From positions 1 through 64,000 of the forward strand of contig JAURGE010000007.1 of NCBI GenBank assembly GCA_030833925.1: a stretch of 64,000 nucleotides of DNA. Direction: 5' to 3'. Below the pieces are notes generated by a model. The model was not told where the DNA came from and did no database searches. It was given only the letters and a program-made list of their open reading frames with translations. The DNA is from Alphaproteobacteria bacterium (GTDB lineage: Bacteria; Pseudomonadota; Alphaproteobacteria; Bin95). Below, piece after piece: positions 19,550-29,636 of this stretch (position 1 is its first letter; each line of letters starts with the position of its first letter). The translations under genes and the position numbers were made by a program.

Positions 19550-21343
19550 ATGAATTCTATTCCAGAGCCGCTCTCACAGGAAGCATTAAGTCGCCTTGCA
19601 AAAGAGCTAACCGACATCGCAGAGCGCAGCCAGCGCTTAATAGCAGATTTTGTAGAAAAGTCGGGGCAAATAAACCCTGCCGATACACATCAAGAATTTA
19701 TGCTGATTGGTCAAACGTTCATGCAATACGCTATGAAACTCTCTGAGAACCCAACTCAGATGATTGAGGCGCAGGCTGATCTTTGGGCCCAGTATGCCGC
19801 TCTTTGGCAAACCACACTGCAGAGGATGGCAGGGAGTGAAAGCTCTCCAATAGCCACGCCTGATAAGGGTGACAGACGATTTAAAGATACCGAGTGGTCT
19901 GATAATCTTATATTTGACTATATCAAACAGTCTTACCTTCTGACGTCACGTTGGCTGACAGATCAAACTGGGCAAGTTGAGGGTCTAGAACCCCAGCTAG
20001 CGAAAAAAGTCGATTTTTATACCCGTCAGTTTGTAGACGCGATCTCACCCACTAATTTTGTTGCAACAAACCCCGCAGTGCTTCGTGAAACTGTTGAAAC
20101 TCACGGTGAGAACCTACTCAAGGGTTTACAAAATATCTTAAATGATATGGAGCGAGGACACGGCCAGCTTCGGATAAGTCAGACAGATATGGAAGCATTT
20201 TCTGTTGGCGAAAATATCGCGGTAACACCCGGAAAAGTCGTCTTTCAAAATGACCTAATGCAGCTGTTGCATTATCAACCAACAACTGAAAAACAATTCG
20301 TCAATCCTCTTCTGATTATCCCGCCCTGGATCAACAAGTTTTATATTTTAGACCTCCGCCCAGAAAATTCATTCATCAGATGGGCAACCGATCAAGGCCA
20401 TAGTGTCTACGTCATTTCTTGGGTCAACCCGACAGCCGATCTAAGAGACAAAGACTTCACCTCCTACATGCTAGAAGGTCCCCTCGCCGCTGTAGAAGCT
20501 ATAGAAAGGGATACAGGCACCAAAAAAGTGAACGCGATTGGGTATTGCCTGGGCGGCACATTACTATCAGCAACTTTGGCCTATGCAGCAAAGAAGAAGA
20601 TAAACAGCTTTGCCAGCGCAACCTTCTTCACGACCCTAGTTGATTTTGAACAAGCGGGTGAGCTTTCCGTTGTTGTAGACGAAGAGCAAATCCAGCTCAT
20701 TGAACGGAAGATGCATGAAAAAGGTTATCTCGACGGTGCTGAGATGGCCTCAACATTCAATAGTCTGCGCTCAAATGATTTGATTTGGTCGTTTGTAGTC
20801 AGCAACTATCTGATGGGTAAAGAGCCATTCCCATTTGATTTATTGTTTTGGAACTCCGACTCCACGCGTCTTCCCGAAGCGATGCATTCGTTCTACCTTC
20901 GGAATATGTATCAAAAGAATTTAATGCGTGAGCCTGGTGGTATTTCTATGAATGAACAGCCAATTGATCTGGGTGACATTGAAACACCAACCTATTTCCT
21001 AGCTACCAAAGAAGATCATATCGCTCCCTGGCCCGGCGTATATCAAGGTATGAAACGATTTGGCGGTGAAACAAAATTCGTTCTTGCTGCATCAGGACAC
21101 ATCGCTGGAGTGGTAAACCCACCAACCGCTAATAAGTATAGCTATTGGACTAACGAAAATAAGCCAGAGACCGAACAAGAATGGTTCGATAATTCAATCG
21201 AAAAATCTGGATCTTGGTGGGCTGATTGGCAGTCCTGGGTTGCAGCAAAAGCTGGCAAGAAGATTCCCGCTCGTGTCCCTGGCAAAGGAAAACTAGCTGT
21301 TATTGAAGCTGCGCCTGGGTCCTACGTAAAGGTCCGATCTTAA
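19550..21343 (+). CDS. phaC: Class I poly(R)-hydroxyalkanoic acid synthase
   Basis: Lipase-like box GYCLGGTLL, PPWINKFYILDLRPENSFIRWA, ASGHIAGVVNPP; SD GGAGGG before ATG 19550. Confidence 0.95.
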   Translation: MNSIPEPLSQEALSRLAKELTDIAERSQRLIADFVEKSGQINPADTHQEFMLIGQTFMQYAMKLSENPTQMIEAQADLWAQYAALWQTTLQRMAGSESSPIATPDKGDRRFKDTEWSDNLIFDYIKQSYLLTSRWLTDQTGQVEGLEPQLAKKVDFYTRQFVDAISPTNFVATNPAVLRETVETHGENLLKGLQNILNDMERGHGQLRISQTDMEAFSVGENIAVTPGKVVFQNDLMQLLHYQPTTEKQFVNPLLIIPPWINKFYILDLRPENSFIRWATDQGHSVYVISWVNPTADLRDKDFTSYMLEGPLAAVEAIERDTGTKKVNAIGYCLGGTLLSATLAYAAKKKINSFASATFFTTLVDFEQAGELSVVVDEEQIQLIERKMHEKGYLDGAEMASTFNSLRSNDLIWSFVVSNYLMGKEPFPFDLLFWNSDSTRLPEAMHSFYLRNMYQKNLMREPGGISMNEQPIDLGDIETPTYFLATKEDHIAPWPGVYQGMKRFGGETKFVLAASGHIAGVVNPPTANKYSYWTNENKPETEQEWFDNSIEKSGSWWADWQSWVAAKAGKKIPARVPGKGKLAVIEAAPGSYVKVRS

Positions 21344-21477
21344 CAGGATAAAGTCTTAATCAAACTTTTCTAGCAAAACTGCAAAAAGAACTGGTTATGG
21401 CTAGAGGCGTTCTTTGAATTAACAGTCCACAAACTAAAGTATGGCGAGCGTTTCATTGGCGGCTTATAAGCAAACTT

Positions 21478-22443
21478 ATGATTATGCCTGCTGCAGAGTC
21501 CCTCTCCTCCCGCCATCTTATTGGGATTGAGGGCCTATCCCCTGCCGAGATTGAGTTGCTACTCGATCTTTCGGACCACTACGTCGACTTTAATCGCAGC
21601 CCCAACAAAAAGGGTGACGCGCTTAGAGGTCGGACTATCATCAACGTGTTTTTTGAAAATTCGACAAGAACACGAACGTCATTCGAGTTGGCTGGCAAGA
21701 GATTAGGCGCCGACGTCATAAATATCTCACCGGAGGTCAGCTCAGTTCGCAAAGGCGAAACACTGCTCGATACAGCGTTAACGCTAGACGCAATGCATGC
21801 CGATTTACTTGTCGTTCGCCATCCAGAGTCTGGTGCAGTTGGACTAATTTCACAAAAGGTACGCTGTTCAGTTGTGAACGGCGGTGATGGTGCCCACGAA
21901 CACCCAACACAAGCGCTTTTAGATGCCCTTGCCATCCGCCGGCGAAAGGGACGGCTGTCTGGACTTGTAGTAGCGATATGTGGCGATATTCTTCACAGTC
22001 GTGTGGCGCGCTCTAACATGATTTTGCTTCGGACCATGGGGGCTGAAGTTAGACTAGTGGCTCCACCAACTCTGCTTCCTACAGAAGTAGAGCGATATGG
22101 AGTTTCTATCCACACTGACCTTTTAGAAGGTCTAAAAGATGCAGATATCGTCATGATGCTGCGACTTCAGCAAGAGCGGATGAGAGGAAGTTTTGTACCT
22201 TCCACAGCGGAATATTTCCGATTTTTTGGCCTAGATAGTATTAAGCTTTCTATGGCTAAACCCGATGCGCTTATCATGCACCCCGGCCCTATGAACCGAG
22301 GCGTCGAAATTGATTCAGATGTAGCTGATGATATCAACCGCAGTTTAATCCAAGAGCAGGTAGAAATGGGTGTTGCGGTGCGTATGGCATGCCTCGATCT
22401 TTTGACGAGACATCTCAGAGGCAATAAGGGCCCGGCGGAATGA
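21478..22443 (+). CDS. pyrB: Aspartate carbamoyltransferase catalytic subunit
   Basis: [24 protein letters not shown]...[16 protein letters not shown]...[12 protein letters not shown]. Confidence 0.97.
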   Translation: MIMPAAESLSSRHLIGIEGLSPAEIELLLDLSDHYVDFNRSPNKKGDALRGRTIINVFFENSTRTRTSFELAGKRLGADVINISPEVSSVRKGETLLDTALTLDAMHADLLVVRHPESGAVGLISQKVRCSVVNGGDGAHEHPTQALLDALAIRRRKGRLSGLVVAICGDILHSRVARSNMILLRTMGAEVRLVAPPTLLPTEVERYGVSIHTDLLEGLKDADIVMMLRLQQERMRGSFVPSTAEYFRFFGLDSIKLSMAKPDALIMHPGPMNRGVEIDSDVADDINRSLIQEQVEMGVAVRMACLDLLTRHLRGNKGPAE

Positions 22444-23732
22444 AACGGATATTCTTCCAAAATGCCAGAATCTTAGACCCTGCAAGCAATCTCGATGTCG
22501 TAGGGGGTCTTCTCGTTGAAGGTTCTATAATTGCCGACTTTGGACCCCACTTAGATAAGGCACCCGCAGATGCGGACGTGATCGACTGTCAGGGGCTCTG
22601 CTTGTCACCAGGCCTGGTCGACATTCGAGTACATCTATGCGAGCCGGGTGAAGAACACAAAGAAACCATAGATGGCCTGTCTGCCGCTGCTGCAAGGGGT
22701 GGAATCACGACAGTTGTTGGGCTTCCCAACACGGACCCCCCAATAGACGATGCAGCAGTTGTAGAATTTGTTGCGAGGCGTGCCCGAGAGGTTCGAGGTG
22801 TAAAGATCTTTGTTTATGGAGCAGCAACTAGGGGATTTGATGGTAAACGCCTGACGGAGATGGGATTACTTAAGGAAGCAGGGGCCAAGGCTTTTACAGA
22901 TGGCGACGTTGCAATCGCTGATGCGATTATGATGCGGCGTGTCTTATCATACGCCAGCGGCTTTGATGCTTTAGTTATTCAACATCCTGAAGAGCCAACG
23001 CTTACAGCCTCCGCGGTAGCTACCGAAGGAGAGTATGCTACCCGACTAGGCCTACCGGCTGCACCATCTGCAGCGGAAGTAATAATGGTCGAGCGAGACA
23101 TGAGACTAGTTGAGATGACCGGGGCTCGTTATCACGCGGCGCACATCTCGACTGGTGCAGCAGCCAAAGAAATTGCAGCAGCAAAACGCCGAGGACTTGA
23201 CGTTACCGCAGACACAGCCCCTGTTTACTTTTCCCTCAATGAAACTGAGCTCTTAGAATATCGAACTTTCGCAAAATTATCTCCTCCCCTGCGCTCTGAA
23301 GAAGATCGCCGTGCAATAGTTCAAGCACTGAAAGAAGGCGTTATTGACATCATAGCAAGCGATCATTGGCCACAAGATCAGGAATCAAAACGGCTTCCTT
23401 TTGCCCAGGCAAATCCTGGCACTGTGGGTGTTGAAACACTATTACCAGTATCACTTGAATTGGTACATCGTGGCGAGATTGAACTCCTTGACCTATTGGC
23501 AAAGTTAACAGTGAACCCAGCTAAGTTGCTTGACTTACCTGGAGGGACGTTAACCCAAGGTGGCCCAGCCGACATTGTTCTCTTTGATATTGATCGTCCG
23601 TTTTGTATTGATGCTGACTCCCTCTCATCAAAATCAAAAAATTCCGCATTTGATGGTCGACCTGTCCAAGGCTTAGTCATAGTAACAATGGTTGACGGCC
23701 GGTTGGTCTACGATGGACGAAAAACGGGATGA
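22440..23732 (+). CDS. pyrC: Dihydroorotase-family protein with altered metal-site motif (PyrC/PyrC'-like)
   Basis: [54 protein letters not shown] overlap with pyrB. Confidence 0.88.
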   Translation: MKRIFFQNARILDPASNLDVVGGLLVEGSIIADFGPHLDKAPADADVIDCQGLCLSPGLVDIRVHLCEPGEEHKETIDGLSAAAARGGITTVVGLPNTDPPIDDAAVVEFVARRAREVRGVKIFVYGAATRGFDGKRLTEMGLLKEAGAKAFTDGDVAIADAIMMRRVLSYASGFDALVIQHPEEPTLTASAVATEGEYATRLGLPAAPSAAEVIMVERDMRLVEMTGARYHAAHISTGAAAKEIAAAKRRGLDVTADTAPVYFSLNETELLEYRTFAKLSPPLRSEEDRRAIVQALKEGVIDIIASDHWPQDQESKRLPFAQANPGTVGVETLLPVSLELVHRGEIELLDLLAKLTVNPAKLLDLPGGTLTQGGPADIVLFDIDRPFCIDADSLSSKSKNSAFDGRPVQGLVIVTMVDGRLVYDGRKTG

Positions 23733-24349
23733 TCTATCCATTAGGGGGATGGGCATTTTTATGGCCGCTGCTAATCGGTTTTGTTGCTGCTTATCTCTTA
23801 GGGTCTATCCCCTTTGGCCTGATATTGACGAAACTTTTTGGTGCGGGCGACATACGCAAGATCGGCTCTGGTAATATTGGCGCAACAAATGTCTTAAGAA
23901 CCGGTCGTAAAGGTCTAGCTGCTTCCACACTTGTTTTAGATATGGCCAAAGGGTTTTTGGCTGTATTTCTTGGTTGGTATTTCGGCGGGCCAGATCTCGC
24001 AACGCTCGCCGCCTACGGAGCGGTGATTGGCCATTGTTTCCCTATTTGGCTCAAATTCAGAGGTGGCAAGGGCGTCGCAACTTTTCTTGGGATAGCAACA
24101 GCACTTGCTTGGCCTATCGGCGCTATTTCCGCGCTGGTTTGGCTTGGATCGATAGCTGCCACACGTATTTCATCCATCGGAGGCATCTTATCAGCGGTCT
24201 CCGCACCAATCACAGCAGCCTTTATTGGTGATCGCCAGCTGGTAGAGGCCACAGCATTAATAGCCATCCTGATTGTAATTCGGCATTGGCAAAATATTTG
24301 CCGATTACTGCGGCGCAAAGAACCAAAAATTGGTCAAAACTCTAGATAA
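23729..24349 (+). CDS. plsY: Glycerol-3-phosphate acyltransferase PlsY
   Basis: YLLGSIPFGLILTKLFGAGDIRKIGSGNIGATNVLRTG...GHCFPIWLKFRGGKGVATF. Confidence 0.96.
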   Translation: MIYPLGGWAFLWPLLIGFVAAYLLGSIPFGLILTKLFGAGDIRKIGSGNIGATNVLRTGRKGLAASTLVLDMAKGFLAVFLGWYFGGPDLATLAAYGAVIGHCFPIWLKFRGGKGVATFLGIATALAWPIGAISALVWLGSIAATRISSIGGILSAVSAPITAAFIGDRQLVEATALIAILIVIRHWQNICRLLRRKEPKIGQNSR

Positions 24350-24446
24350 AACAACGGCATATCAATACCCGCTTTCGATATGTCTCTGAGCTATAAAACT
24401 TTAAACTCAAATCACCATCAAATGCCTTATCACCGAATATTTCTGC

Positions 24447-25673
24447 CTACTTCCACTTCAATTTTGGTTCAAAACCAAAACATCGAGAAGCATTCATCCC
24501 AAGAATATTCCGCTTAGCCTCTTCGTCTAACCAATCAATTTCTGCGATAACCCGCGGCGCATCAAAATCGAAATGAGGCCAATCAGAGGCGTAAAGCAAC
24601 TGAGTCTTAGCGTTTATCATCTCAAACGTAGCCTTCAATCCCACCTCACTGGATTTCTCCATTGGTTGACAGGTGTACCAGCAGTTTTGACGCATATAGT
24701 CCGACGGCATTTGCTTCAAAAGTGGCGCCTCTGACATTCTCATTAAATATTGGTCATCTAGCCGCTGCATTACAAAAGGAACCCAGGCAAGACCACTTTC
24801 AATCCAAACAGATTTTAGTTTTGGAAAACGCTCCGGGATCCCATTTAAAATCCAATTTGTCATGTGAACAATGTTGCACCATGCAAAACCAAGGGCATGC
24901 ATGCCAAGGAAACTATTGCAGGTAGCTAAAGACGGGTCTTGCCAATGATAACCGGCGTGAAATGCTATCGGCTTTCCAGTTTCTTCGATCATTCGATAAA
25001 GCCTCATATACTCGTTGGCATGAACTGGCTTGTATCGTGTTGATGTCACAGTAAACCCAATGACACCGGGCTTATCGGCAAAGTCTTCAACTGTACGGCA
25101 GGCATCTTCAGGAGAATTAAACGGGAGCAGAGCTAATGCACCAATGCCGTCATCGCCTGGGGTTACTCGCTCTGTCAGCCAGCGGTTATAGGCACGCGTG
25201 AGGAGAACCTCCATCTCGACCTGAGGATGCATTCCAAGAAATAGCATCGGTGTTGGGAAAACGACCATTTTGTCGATGCACATTGCCTCCATGGCCCGGC
25301 GAGTTAGGACGACATCTCTATGCACGTCCCCCTCATCTACCTTCTCACGCTGCCCAGACTGATGAGGAATGCGTCCCCCAACATCTTGATATCGGAGTCC
25401 AAGATCACCGTTCAGTCCGTAAGGCGGAGCACCAAAACGCTCCTTCTGGTAAGTCAACGCTTGGTGACGAACTACTGGGTCCTCAATGTGCTCGATAACT
25501 TCGTGCCAATGCACGGTTTCCAGATGATGAGCATCGATATCGCAGATAAACCAGTCTGCAAAACCCATTTTGCGCGCGTCCTCGCGCGCTGGCGCGAGAT
25601 AATCACGAGTATCGGTGTAGACATCCATCTCTTGGACAGACATTGCCTTCGATGAAATGATATTGGCGTCCAT
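24447..25673 (-). CDS. COG2159-type amidohydrolase (ACMSD-like TIM-barrel metal enzyme)
   Basis: DIDAHHLE, AFHAGYHW, LKSVWIESGLAWVPFVMQRLD, LLYASDWPHFDFDAP. Confidence 0.88.
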   Translation of the reverse strand: MDANIISSKAMSVQEMDVYTDTRDYLAPAREDARKMGFADWFICDIDAHHLETVHWHEVIEHIEDPVVRHQALTYQKERFGAPPYGLNGDLGLRYQDVGGRIPHQSGQREKVDEGDVHRDVVLTRRAMEAMCIDKMVVFPTPMLFLGMHPQVEMEVLLTRAYNRWLTERVTPGDDGIGALALLPFNSPEDACRTVEDFADKPGVIGFTVTSTRYKPVHANEYMRLYRMIEETGKPIAFHAGYHWQDPSLATCNSFLGMHALGFAWCNIVHMTNWILNGIPERFPKLKSVWIESGLAWVPFVMQRLDDQYLMRMSEAPLLKQMPSDYMRQNCWYTCQPMEKSSEVGLKATFEMINAKTQLLYASDWPHFDFDAPRVIAEIDWLDEEAKRNILGMNASRCFGFEPKLKWK

Positions 25674-25709
25674 TGTGCGTCTCCTCGATAGAAGGGCTTG
25701 TGGCCGATA

Positions 25710-26090
25710 TTAATCTTTTAATGGCTCCGGTGGGATATCATGATAATCTTCTGGCCGGCGACGCGACCAGAGGCCAAATTCCATTGGTCCAAGACGTAGC
25801 GCTCGCAGAATTTCAGTGACTGACGTTAGAGCTTCGGTTGGCGTTACGATTTCATCACCTTGGCCTAAAACTGCTTTTGGACTGCGCATCTCTCCATCAG
25901 CTTTAGCAGCGTAAAGTTTTATAGCCGCAGTCATGATACGCGCTACTGCCACATCAGAAACACGCCCAGCATCACCTTCAGAGAGAAGTGCCTTTGCATC
26001 CTCCCATACTCTATTGGAAATAACCTCTAAATCATTAGCTGGGTCATTTCCCTGTGAATTGGGTTCAGACGACGACATAAACATCACCAT
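25710..26090 (-). CDS. Uncharacterised ~120 aa protein overlapping the Rieske gene
   Basis: Overlaps the Rieske stop; same strand, between Rieske and amidohydrolase; likely start MFMSSS or MSSSEP. Confidence 0.7.
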   Translation of the reverse strand: MVMFMSSSEPNSQGNDPANDLEVISNRVWEDAKALLSEGDAGRVSDVAVARIMTAAIKLYAAKADGEMRSPKAVLGQGDEIVTPTEALTSVTEILRALRLGPMEFGLWSRRRPEDYHDIPPEPLKD

Positions 26091-26439
26091 CTTGAACCTG
26101 CGTTGAGTACCCTTCGAGATTCATAATTTTTACTGCTGACGCACCAGCAAATTCCCCTGTACGAATATCAAACTCAAGGCCATGCCATGGGCAGACAATG
26201 TGGGTCGTCGAGTCATCAAAATCACGCCCACGACTTTTTAAATCCGCGTCCAGCACTTCAAGTACTTTATTGTAGATGCGCCCCTGGCAGACTGGGCCAC
26301 CTTGATGGGGGCATTTATTTTTCCAAGCAAAAAATTCATTGCCTATACGAAAGACGCCGATCTGTTCCCCCTCAGTTTCAACCACGATCTTCCCACCGTC
26401 CTGAATATCAGCGACACGGCCCACACGAATTGTCGGCAT
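26065..26439 (-). CDS. Rieske [2Fe-2S] ferredoxin-like protein, long inter-motif spacer
   Basis: CPH-X37-CPWH read directly: KNKCPHQGG...IVCPWHGLEFDIRTG. Confidence 0.92.
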   Translation of the reverse strand: MPTIRVGRVADIQDGGKIVVETEGEQIGVFRIGNEFFAWKNKCPHQGGPVCQGRIYNKVLEVLDADLKSRGRDFDDSTTHIVCPWHGLEFDIRTGEFAGASAVKIMNLEGYSTQVQDGDVYVVV

Positions 26440-26621
26440 TTATCGTCCTATCGAATTTAATGATCGATGAGCAGCATTGTCTCCATTAAGTGATGATCAA
26501 TCAACTAAATGCTGACTATTAATCATTGATTGCACACAAAAACGAATATTTTTCGATGAAACCAATCTGAGTGGTTCAGAAAACCAACATTTAACCTTTG
26601 AAATAAGCTCGGTAAAAATAA

Positions 26622-27788
26622 CTACTTTACCGGCGGCGTATGCAAAACTTGGCCAGGATAAATTAGATCGGGATTATCTACCTGATCCCTGTTAGCCGCA
26701 TAAATCACAGTATATCGGAACCCCGACCCATAGGTCCGTCTCGCAATGCGCCACAGACTATTGCCTGGCTGGACTACTACCAAACGGCCTTTGGGAAAGG
26801 TCTTAACTAGATCGGCAGGAGCAAATGGTATCCGCGCTGTCGATACTTCCTCTCCAATAGCAGCTGTAGCTCCAACCTGGATTGCATCCTTACCAATCCC
26901 TTCAGAGGTTGTGATAGACCATTTCCCCGCATTATCCGCCATCGTGGAAGCGATAACCTTACCATTAATATCGAGAGAAATTTTTGAGCTGGGCTTTGCC
27001 TCACCACTAACAGTTAACCGTCCTTTCTCATCGTAATCGATGACCGTTATTTTAATTTTTCCGCCATTTTCGTTGTCTTGACTGTTTCTAGTGACAGGAG
27101 TTTTCGAGGAACTCTCGGAGTTGTTAAGTAACTCAGAAGCCCCTTTCGACGCAGGTCGTTGGAGGATCCTGGACGCGTAATCAGCCGTATCCCGTTGAAC
27201 GAGGATAAGTGCTGGGCGGTTGCCATTACGAGAAACAACTAGCTGCTCAACAGCTCTGACAATCGCTCCCCCAGGAACCTCTTCAACTTCAAGTGAGAGA
27301 ACAGATTCACCCTCAGGCAAGGGGTTCAGAGAAAGAATGGTAAAGGCACCATCTTCAAGAGCTATCGTTTCACCAACTAATGTACCATCTGAATTTCTCA
27401 GCCAAACTCTGACTTTTGGTTTTGCGCGGCCAGAAAATATACCGTTGCCAAATTCGTCGACCTCTGCCACGTCAAACCGAGGAATTTCAAGCAGACCTGT
27501 TTCATTGCTCGTCTTGGACAACTCTCCTGAGCCTTTAGATTGCCCAGACTGTGCCATATCGGTTTTCTTAGCTTTTGGTTTCTTGTTTTCACTATCTGGG
27601 AACCGACTTAATGCCTGGCCTGCGCTTTCAAGCGCTGTTTTAAGTTTTTCACTGTCTTGGGCGTCAGAGGTCGCGGCCACTTTGTCACTATCACTCGTAA
27701 CAGGCGCGTCGACCACTAATTGGCTGTAGTAAATACCGCCAACAATAATTCCAATTGCCAGGAGACGGCCTATCCAAGACTTATTCAC
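26622..27788 (-). CDS. LysM-domain protein with Ig-like repeats and an N-terminal membrane anchor
   Basis: C-terminal VQPGNSLWRIARRTYGSGFRYTVIYAANRDQVDNPDLIYPGQVLHTP; N-terminal hydrophobic segment. Confidence 0.9.
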   Translation of the reverse strand: MNKSWIGRLLAIGIIVGGIYYSQLVVDAPVTSDSDKVAATSDAQDSEKLKTALESAGQALSRFPDSENKKPKAKKTDMAQSGQSKGSGELSKTSNETGLLEIPRFDVAEVDEFGNGIFSGRAKPKVRVWLRNSDGTLVGETIALEDGAFTILSLNPLPEGESVLSLEVEEVPGGAIVRAVEQLVVSRNGNRPALILVQRDTADYASRILQRPASKGASELLNNSESSSKTPVTRNSQDNENGGKIKITVIDYDEKGRLTVSGEAKPSSKISLDINGKVIASTMADNAGKWSITTSEGIGKDAIQVGATAAIGEEVSTARIPFAPADLVKTFPKGRLVVVQPGNSLWRIARRTYGSGFRYTVIYAANRDQVDNPDLIYPGQVLHTPPVK

Positions 27789-27907
27789 GGCGTCACAACC
27801 TCCTGCGAAGTGTGCATTACACGTATTGCAACCTATATTTGATAATGCACGTGTATTTGCTCTTTTATAAGGGCATTCGCATCAAAATAGCTGAATTGGT
27901 TAATTTA

Positions 27908-28459
27908 ATGACTCGCAAAATCAATATCTGCGTATTCTGTGGCTCACGTGAAGGGAACAACCAAGCCTTTCGTTCGACAGCTATTGAGACGGGCAATCAC
28001 ATAGGAAAACGCGGTTGGCGCTTAGTTTATGGCGGGGGTGGTGTTGGCCTTATGGGCCTTGTGGCAAATTCAACTATGGAGGCTGGTGGAGACGCACTCG
28101 GCATTATTCCTGAATTTTTAAGCCTGCGCGAAGCAGGACATACAGACCTTGATGATCTAATCGTCACCAGTGGTATGCATGACAGAAAACAAATCATGTA
28201 CAGCTTCGCTGATGCTTTCATCGCCCTTCCGGGTGGGGTCGGTACACTCGACGAAACAATCGAAATATTGACCTGGAAACAACTTGAACGTCATAAAAAA
28301 CCAATAATTTTGATAGATACAAATAACTTCTGGAGAGCTTTTTTAGCTGTATTAGCGAATAGCGTAGAAACCGGTTTCATGGATAAATCCATATATGAGC
28401 TTCTAGAAATTGCCCCAGATGTAGAAACAGCATTCAAGATAATTGAAAGTCATATATAA
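27908..28459 (+). CDS. LOG family (TIGR00730) Rossmann protein
   Basis: ICVFCGSREGNN...GWRLVYGGGGVGLMGLVANS...PGGVGTLDE; start chosen at Met 27908. Confidence 0.94.
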   Translation: MTRKINICVFCGSREGNNQAFRSTAIETGNHIGKRGWRLVYGGGGVGLMGLVANSTMEAGGDALGIIPEFLSLREAGHTDLDDLIVTSGMHDRKQIMYSFADAFIALPGGVGTLDETIEILTWKQLERHKKPIILIDTNNFWRAFLAVLANSVETGFMDKSIYELLEIAPDVETAFKIIESHI

Positions 28460-28534
28460 ATGTTACTCTAAAAATGGTTGCCAGGATGCAAATTGATTGC
28501 AACGCTTATCAGAGAGATTTGCGGGAGGCGATCT

Positions 28535-28627
28535 ATGAAATTTGGCATCTTTTACCAATTGCAGCTTCCTAGACCATGGGAACCACACACTGAGTGGCAA
28601 CTCCATCATAATGTCCCAGGCCGCTGA
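28535..28627 (+). pseudogene. N-terminal remnant of an LLM-class flavin-dependent monooxygenase
   Basis: SD GGGAGG then ATG; translation MKFGIFYQLQLPRPWEPHTEWQLHHNVPGR* resembles the start of luciferase-like monooxygenases and then stops. Confidence 0.65.
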
Positions 28628-28640
28628 ATAGGCAGCGGTC

Positions 28641-29015
28641 GTGAGAAGCTATAGCGGTAGCTGTCACTGCGGGACAGTAAAAATCAAAATCTCTAAGCCG
28701 TCCCCAATATCGATGATCACCGAGTGCAACTGCTCGATCTGTCAAAAGAAAGGGATATTGCATACTGCAACAGAGCAAAATGAGCTGACGCTGGTTAAAG
28801 GAAAAGACGCGTTAACACTCTATCAATTTGGTTCCGGCGTAGCCGAACATCAGTTCTGTAAGATTTGCGGCATTCACGTATTTGGGAGGCCGAGGAGTGC
28901 GCCTGATCGACTCACAGTAAATGTGCGCTGCCTCGATGACTTCGAAGAAATTCTGTCCTCAGCGAAAATTTCACGATTTGATGGACAAAACCATCCAAAA
29001 GACCAGTCACCATAA
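28641..29015 (+). CDS. GFA (CENP-V/GFA domain) family protein
   Basis: GTG start; GSCHCGTVKIKI...ECNCSICQKKGIL...FCKICGIHVFGRPRSAP. Confidence 0.92.
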   Translation: MRSYSGSCHCGTVKIKISKPSPISMITECNCSICQKKGILHTATEQNELTLVKGKDALTLYQFGSGVAEHQFCKICGIHVFGRPRSAPDRLTVNVRCLDDFEEILSSAKISRFDGQNHPKDQSP

Positions 29016-29086
29016 CGCAGCAAAGGCTTTTGTCTGGCAGTGGCCGCAATAGAGGCCTCAGTTGAATTATCTAGCCAGAAACAGTC

Positions 29087-29572
29087 TCATTTTGGCCTTA
29101 GATAATGCATTTCATCACCTGTCCAGCCAACTCCATTTGGGACGGTATAATAAAACTCAATGGTCATCTCTTGAAATCGCCATCCCAAATCTGTTCGGCG
29201 ATAAACATCATCATAGCGACCAGACACCAAATAAGAGACCCCAAATCGGCCATAACGAGCTTCTAGATAAGAGTGACCGGTCCCTCTATCACCATCTACA
29301 AAGATGCGATGGCTATGAATCATTTGTTTTATAAAAAATCGTTCTCTCTCGCCCATTCCTTCAAAGGTTTTGGCTATTTCAACTTGGCCACGACTTTCTG
29401 ATAAGTATCCGAGCTTAACGTAGGCATCCTCAGTGAAAAGTTCTGCTATTTCTCCATAGCGCCCATCATTAATCGCGGCATGATAGGAGTCTCGCAGGGC
29501 TCGTATTTCTTCTCGATCTTCGAGCAATTGAATTCGCGCCTGAAGTCGCGCGATCATGCTATCATCTGCCAT
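29087..29572 (-). CDS. SnoaL/NTF2-like nuclear transport factor 2 family protein
   Basis: IQLLEDREEIRALRDSYHAAINDGRYGEIAELFTEDAYVKLG. Confidence 0.88.
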   Translation of the reverse strand: MADDSMIARLQARIQLLEDREEIRALRDSYHAAINDGRYGEIAELFTEDAYVKLGYLSESRGQVEIAKTFEGMGERERFFIKQMIHSHRIFVDGDRGTGHSYLEARYGRFGVSYLVSGRYDDVYRRTDLGWRFQEMTIEFYYTVPNGVGWTGDEMHYLRPK

Positions 29573-29636
29573 AGTGGCTACCCTATCCCCACTTTAAAAT
29601 CGTTAAGTCTCTAGAACTATAGCAAGGATTTTTCCA

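Noticed and set aside
21385-21415. AAAGAAC/GTTCTTT hairpin between phaC and pyrB as a terminator
   Set aside because: Only 7 bp, AT-rich, 17-nt loop and no T run afterwards
27220-27729. 169-aa plus-strand ORF antisense to the LysM protein
   Set aside because: Shadow ORF over a well-supported LysM gene
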